Made by a program: the position numbers and the translations under genes
Assembly: GCA_963744735.1 (NCBI GenBank)
Contig: CAVUVH010000012.1
Location: 27,783-91,782 of the forward strand
Reading direction: 5' to 3'
Source of the DNA: RPQJ01 sp963744735
GTDB taxonomy: Bacteria; Pseudomonadota; Gammaproteobacteria; Steroidobacterales; Steroidobacteraceae
DNA: 64,000 bases
Part shown: one piece after another, positions 59,855 through 64,000 of the stretch
How the letters are laid out: each line of letters begins with the position of its first letter
Numbering within the stretch: position 1 is the first letter of the stretch
Notes under the pieces: model-generated
Database searches by the model: none
The model's input: the letters and a program-made list of their open reading frames with translations, nothing else
Told to the model about the DNA's origin: nothing

Positions 59855-61108
59855 GTGGTTCGTCGGTGCCCGATCTGCGGCTCGGGTTTCGGTGAGGTAC
59901 TGCACAAGCAGGCATTTGCAGCTGTAGCGGAAATTGGAAACAGCGATTCCGTGGATATCGTCTCGTGTGCGACGTGTGGCTTCGCCTTTTCTGACATCCC
60001 GATGCAACAGGACGAACTCGATACCGTCTACAGGGACCACTCCAAGTATGCGGACACCTCCATGTACAAAGACGACGATCCGGCCAGCGTCCTGCCGCCG
60101 GACGCACCATGGGACCTGGAACGCCTTGCGGGCACCGCCGATTACCTGTCGGGGGTGATCGGTGACCGTAAGCTGCGGGTGTTGGACGCCGGCTGCGCGA
60201 CGGGAAGCCTTCTCGGGTTCCTGAGAGCCCGCGGCTTCAGTAACCTGGTCGGACTTGATCCATCGCCAGTCGCGACAGCCGCGGCCCGTCGGCTGCACGC
60301 TGTCGACGCCATTGCTGGATCGTTCACTACACCACCGCCGGATATAGGTAAGTTCGGGCTGGTTGTGCTGTCGCACGTGCTGGAGCACCTCGAGGATGTA
60401 CAGGCGGCCGTGCGTTCGATGTCCGGTCTTGTAGAGCCCGGCGGGCTGGTATACCTCGAGGTTCCGGATGCAACTCGCTACGTGGACCACCTCGTTGCGC
60501 CCTTTCATGACTTCAATACCGAGCACATCAACCATTTCTCGGCCAGGACACTTAAGCGTCTCATGGCGAATCATGGCTTCAGCGAGGTTGACTCGGGCGA
60601 GAAGACAGTCATGTGTTCGCAGTTCTTTACCTATCCGGCGCTATACGGGCTCTGGCGCCATGCCGGCAACGAGCCTGTCGTTCAGGCCTCGGTCGAGCCG
60701 GACACGAAGTTGACCCAGGCGCTCCGTCGCTATGTCGAGCAGTCGCACGAGCTGATGCGGCGCATCAATGACGGGTTGCGGGAGCAAATAGACGCGACAC
60801 AGCCTGTCGTCCTTTGGGGCGCCGGCCAGCTGTCGCTCAAGCTGCTAAGCGATTCGGTGCTGTCGGAACATCCCGTCAAGGTGATCGTAGACAGTTCGCC
60901 CCAGAAGCAGGGGCTCCACATTGACCACGTAGTCGAGCCGCCAAGTGTGGTAAAGAAACTCGCCGGTTGCATTGTCATCGCGTCGATCCACCATGAGGAC
61001 GCGATCGAGCGAACAATTCGGGCAGACATGTGCCTGCCAAACCGAATAGTCAGGTTGGAAAGATTCTCGCGTCAGATGAGGAATCCCCAAGCCCCTGAGT
61101 CGACCTGA
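59855..61108 (+). CDS. Zinc-finger class I SAM methyltransferase, sugar C-methyltransferase-like
   Basis: This intact 417-residue protein has the three-part layout of nucleotide-sugar C-methyltransferases such as TylC3. A zinc-binding N-terminus (CPICGSG at 5-11, CATCGF at 38-43) is followed by a SAM domain (RVLDAGCATGSLLGFLRARGF, VVLSHVLEHLEDVQAAV, PGGLVYLEVPD) and a C-terminal Rossmann-like domain (VVLWGAGQLSLKLL, VIVDSSPQKQG). The start is a GTG at 59855, 8 bases after the SDR stop. It is the longest unbroken frame of the locus. The 3' end overlaps the convergent glycosyltransferase by 59 bases. Confidence 0.85.
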   Translation: MVRRCPICGSGFGEVLHKQAFAAVAEIGNSDSVDIVSCATCGFAFSDIPMQQDELDTVYRDHSKYADTSMYKDDDPASVLPPDAPWDLERLAGTADYLSGVIGDRKLRVLDAGCATGSLLGFLRARGFSNLVGLDPSPVATAAARRLHAVDAIAGSFTTPPPDIGKFGLVVLSHVLEHLEDVQAAVRSMSGLVEPGGLVYLEVPDATRYVDHLVAPFHDFNTEHINHFSARTLKRLMANHGFSEVDSGEKTVMCSQFFTYPALYGLWRHAGNEPVVQASVEPDTKLTQALRRYVEQSHELMRRINDGLREQIDATQPVVLWGAGQLSLKLLSDSVLSEHPVKVIVDSSPQKQGLHIDHVVEPPSVVKKLAGCIVIASIHHEDAIERTIRADMCLPNRIVRLERFSRQMRNPQAPEST

Positions 61109-62029
61109 CCACGAAGCTGGGCCGCGCGCGAACCTCATTGAAGGTCATGCCTACATACTCGCTCACAATCCCAAGGAAGAGGAACAGAAACCCGAATAGC
61201 AGCAGGATCAGTGACGCCGATGGTCCGAATCCGGGGAAGGGCACTCCGAAGAACAATGCTCTAATGATGATGCCGGTAAGCGCTGCAAATGAAAGCGCTG
61301 AAATAAGAAAGCCAAATAGCGGGATGATCTTGAGCGGCGCGAAGGAGCTGGCGAGAATTCCACGAATAGCATAGCCGGCGGTGGCGAAGGGTTTGAAGTT
61401 CGAGTTCCCGCCGAATCGGGCCGGCCGCTCGTATTCGATGCCGATCGAGCGAAAGCCCAGCCAGCCCCAGGTCGCACGAATCATGCGATTCCGCTCCGGG
61501 AGTTCATTGAAAGCCTGGTACATCCGCCGGTCGACCAGGCGAAAGTCGCTCGCATTCCGTGGCACCGGCGTGTCGCTGATCTTGTCGATCAACCAATAGA
61601 ACAGCTGCGCCGCGCCTGGCGCATGGGTCCCTCGCCGTGCCTCTTGGTGATGATCGAATAGACGTGCTCGCTCCCGGCTGCCCAAAGCGCGAGCATCTTG
61701 GGGATCAGTTCAGGCGGATCCTGCAAGTCGGCGCTCATGATGACGCACGCGTCGCCGCTCACATGGGAGAGAGCGGCCATCCATCCCGCCCTCCATGTTG
61801 AAGTTCCGAGAAAGCTGGATGATCTTGAAGCGCTCGTCCCGGCGCGGATCCGCCTCAGCCGCTCGAAGGTATCGTCGGTCGATCCGTTCTCGCAAACCAC
61901 CGCTTCAAATTCATACGTCTCTTCGAGAGACGAGAAAACCTTTTGAAGTCGCTCGGCAAGTTCATCGATATTGGCGGCTTCGTTGTAGGCCGGTATCGCA
62001 ATTGAGACGAGCTTGCGATTGTTGGTCAT
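61050..62029 (-). CDS. GT2 glycosyltransferase, GtrB/DPM-like (frameshifted)
   Basis: This is a polyprenyl-phosphate hexosyltransferase-like protein of about 326 residues. The GT-A start KLVSIAIPAYNEAANIDELAERL, the motif SADLQDPPELIPKMLALW and, after a further shift, FYWLIDKISDTPVPRNASDFRLVDRRM are typical of GtrB/ArnC-type enzymes. Two C-terminal membrane helices (IIPLFGFLISALSFAALTG, LILLLFGFLFLFLGIVSEYVG) support that subgroup. Breaks occur near 61870, 61780 and 61625. The ATG at 62029 overlaps the stop of the ThDP enzyme gene. Confidence 0.84.
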
Positions 62030-63860
62030 GCAAGGTACCTGAAGACATCTTTCGCTATGTCGCATGGGAGATCGGGCGTCATCAAATAGAGCGGTTGCGA
62101 TTCCATTCCTCCGTCGGCGGTCAATCGGCTCGTAATCTTCGGCCAGTAGGTTTGCTCCGGGTCAACAGGGACGATGAAGCCGTGAGGGCCCGGACGCTGG
62201 AAGGCAGCATCAAAGTCGGGATGATCCGGCCAGTCCGGCTTCAACTCAAGCAGTGGAATCCGGAACGCCGCGAACAGCAGCGGCCAGTCGGGGAACCCAG
62301 AGACCGGTCTTGCTGTCGCAACCAAGGTAGGCGCCTCCGAAATAGTTCTTCTGGGTCATGCGTATGGATGCATATCCCTCGGTTGGAAAAGATGAAAATC
62401 TTTACATTCAGTTCGATTGACCGCAACCGTGGCCAGTTCCTGAAGATCTGTTATGAAGCCGCCGTCGCCTTCGATGAGCAGTGTTCTTGCGGTCTGGATG
62501 TCCAGAGATCGCAGCGCCTATTGCGCCCGGCGGAGCCCATATCCCATACTGGCCATGCCCTTTGTTGGTGACGACGATTTGACCATTTTTCTGTCGAAGG
62601 ACCTGCATGGCGACAGAAAGAATTCGCGGCGCCGCTTGAAGCAGGGAATGACGATGTCGCTGGCTTCCGAGAAGATTCAGAAAAGGTCACAGGTAGAATT
62701 TGATACGGGCAAACGTAGCCAGGGGCGAGTCGTGTTTGTCGCTTCTCGTGGGAAGGGCAGAACGTCGACACGACATGTCGAAACAGAAGGCGACCCACTC
62801 AACGAGTAATCGAGGATAGTTGGTGGCCAGTAACTGCGCGGAAGCAGAGTGTTTGCGTCCCCGCGGGCACCGCCAGATGTACTCTCGGGTGGCCCTTGTC
62901 CAGTTCGGACTGAATCAATATCGACCTGCACGACACGGGCAGAGCGACCGAACTCCTGCCAGTTGAACCCGGTCTGTTGCAGGCCAAGTCGGGTTCCGAG
63001 GGCGACAATCAAGTCGGCCTGCGCCAGCAAGACATTGGCTGCTTCGCTGTCCCCATGTGTTCGGGCGGCCGAAATACAGCGGGTGGTCGCAAGGTACGCG
63101 GTCGGCACCGTTCCAGGTCGTCATCACCGGTATTCCGCAGCGGCCAAGGATCGGCAACAGCGTGGCTGCGGAGGCACGCGACACGCCGCCCCCGATCAGC
63201 AGGTACTGGGCGTCGCGCCTCGCGCAGCAGGCCAATGATCTTGTCGGCACCTGCGTGAGCGGCAGCGACATCCTGGCTGCCCGGACCGCAATCCGGCCGC
63301 GGCGATGCCGGCCGACCGATGCGGCGTCGATGGGTGCGCCCTGGGCATCAAGGCACACCTCCAGAAATACCCGGACCAGGGCGACCTTGGCGGCCCTTGG
63401 TCACCCAGCCCATGAAGTCCGCACGTGAAACGGGAGACTCGATCCGAATGGACTCGACGGTGATCGGTCGGGTAAGGGCGACGCCATCAATCTCCTGAAT
63501 GCCACGCTGACGTATGCCGCCACTCGCGAGGTCCGAGGACTTCACCTGTCCGCCAATGACCAGAAGCTCCCTGCTTTCCAGCCACGCTCCACCGAGCGCG
63601 GTAACGATATTAGTCAGCCCTGGTCCCGCGGTGACAAGCGCAAAAGCTCGGCCATTCCCGCCGGATTCGTTGAAATACTCGACCGCAATGCCGGCGGCTA
63701 CCTCATGCGCGACCGGAATGCACTTCATGCGCGTCCGCGCTCCGTCGAGCAGGTGCATGATGTTTCCGCCGGCCACGAAAAAGCAGTGCGTGTAGCCGAG
63801 TTCGACGAGCCAGTCCATTATCAGCTCGGAAAACCGCATTCTTGCGGACGGCTGCGTCAT
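62026..63860 (-). CDS. ThDP-dependent acetolactate synthase-like enzyme, YerE-like (multiple frameshifts)
   Basis: This ThDP enzyme has about 610 codons. The N-terminal PYR domain has the catalytic glutamate in PVAHEVAAGIAVEYF (about residue 53) and LVTAGPGLTNIVTALGGAW. The middle domain reads YLLIGGGVSRA, GIPVMTTWNGADRVP and LIVALGTRLGLQQTGFNW. The PP domain has EGDGGFI for diphosphate and metal binding near 62465, then LNVKIFIFSN and FPDWPLLFAAFRIPLLELKPDWPDH. The C-terminus is GPHGFIVPVDPEQTYWPKITSR to KDVFRYLA. Acetolactate-synthase-like proteins in dideoxyhexose loci include YerE, which adds a two-carbon branch from pyruvate. That role is inferred here. Several breaks lie between 62300 and 63350. 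Confidence 0.8.
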
Positions 63861-64000
63861 TCAGGATCGAGCCCCCGCTTGAGAATGCTCTCTCTGAGCG
63901 CCGCAGTGCGCGAGTAGGGGTTGTCCAGATCGTCGATGGTAAGCGGTGCGCCCGCGGACACCGATCGCTTCAATTCCTCGCCTGCGATGAGCTCACGACA
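63857..64000 (-). CDS. C-terminal end of an unidentified protein
   Basis: Forty-seven codons enter from the right edge and stop in an ATGA overlap with the ThDP enzyme start, so the gene belongs to the same operon. The tail reads GEELKRSVSAGAPLTIDD, then NPYSRTAALRESILKRGLD. I do not recognise the family from this fragment. Confidence 0.6.
   Translation of the reverse strand, partial: CRELIAGEELKRSVSAGAPLTIDDLDNPYSRTAALRESILKRGLDPE

Noticed and set aside
62026..63860. Housekeeping acetolactate synthase for branched-chain amino acids
   Set aside because: There is no small-subunit gene, the gene overlaps a GT2 gene and sits with rfbFGH, and its C-terminal sequence resembles polysaccharide-locus ThDP enzymes more than IlvB. 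Phylogeny would be decisive.

Overview
This 64 kb window is high-GC chromosomal DNA from a Gram-negative bacterium, most likely a gammaproteobacterium near the Xanthomonadales/Nevskiales/Steroidobacterales. The placement is inferred from gene order (lpt-kds, petABC-sspAB, complete dcw cluster, lpxC-dciA-M23-secA-mutT, pilBCD-coaE-zapD-yacG) and is not proven.

Layout. 1-2927 (minus): LPS transport and Kdo genes lptB(partial)-lptA-lptC-kdsC-kdsD. 3028-4571 (plus): a BolA-like gene and murA. 4809-8603 (plus): cytochrome bc1 (petABC) and sspAB. 8642-11025 (minus): yraN and lpoA. 11051-12430 (plus): rsmI and the RNase P RNA gene. 12789-29610 (plus): a complete dcw division and cell-wall operon, mraZ to ftsZ, behind a promoter with a MraZ operator. 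29734-40852: a block of acyl-CoA metabolism genes (two acyl-CoA dehydrogenases that look like one heteromeric enzyme, two family III CoA-transferases, thiolase, FadB/FadJ-type fusion protein, enoyl-CoA hydratase, phosphotransferase-fold protein) lying between ftsZ and lpxC. 40898-46811: lpxC, dciA, a LytM/M23 peptidase, secA and mutT. 47034-53554 (minus): tpm, yacG, zapD, coaE and the type IV pilus genes pilD, pilC and pilB. 53820-64000: a surface-polysaccharide locus with visibly lower GC towards its end. It holds a polytopic membrane protein, rfbF/rfbG/rfbH (CDP-3,6-dideoxyhexose pathway), an SDR, a zinc-finger C-methyltransferase-like protein, a GT2 glycosyltransferase and a ThDP-dependent acetolactate-synthase-like enzyme. 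Together these suggest a branched-chain 3,6-dideoxy sugar of the yersiniose type.

Two features cut across the window. First, about twenty genes, including essential ones (kdsD, murG, ddlB, lpxC, coaE), are split by single-base frameshifts. Most sites I could trace are +1 insertions, and they become very dense after 53.8 kb. I read these as sequencing or assembly error, so broken genes are annotated as one CDS across the break. Second, a dispersed repeat made of GGGGNTA heptamers arranged as inverted arms occurs four times, always directly after a TAG stop codon or supplying it. Each arm has four or more G-tracts and could form a G-quadruplex. Separate palindromic repeats near mutT and coaE are read into the C-termini of both proteins.
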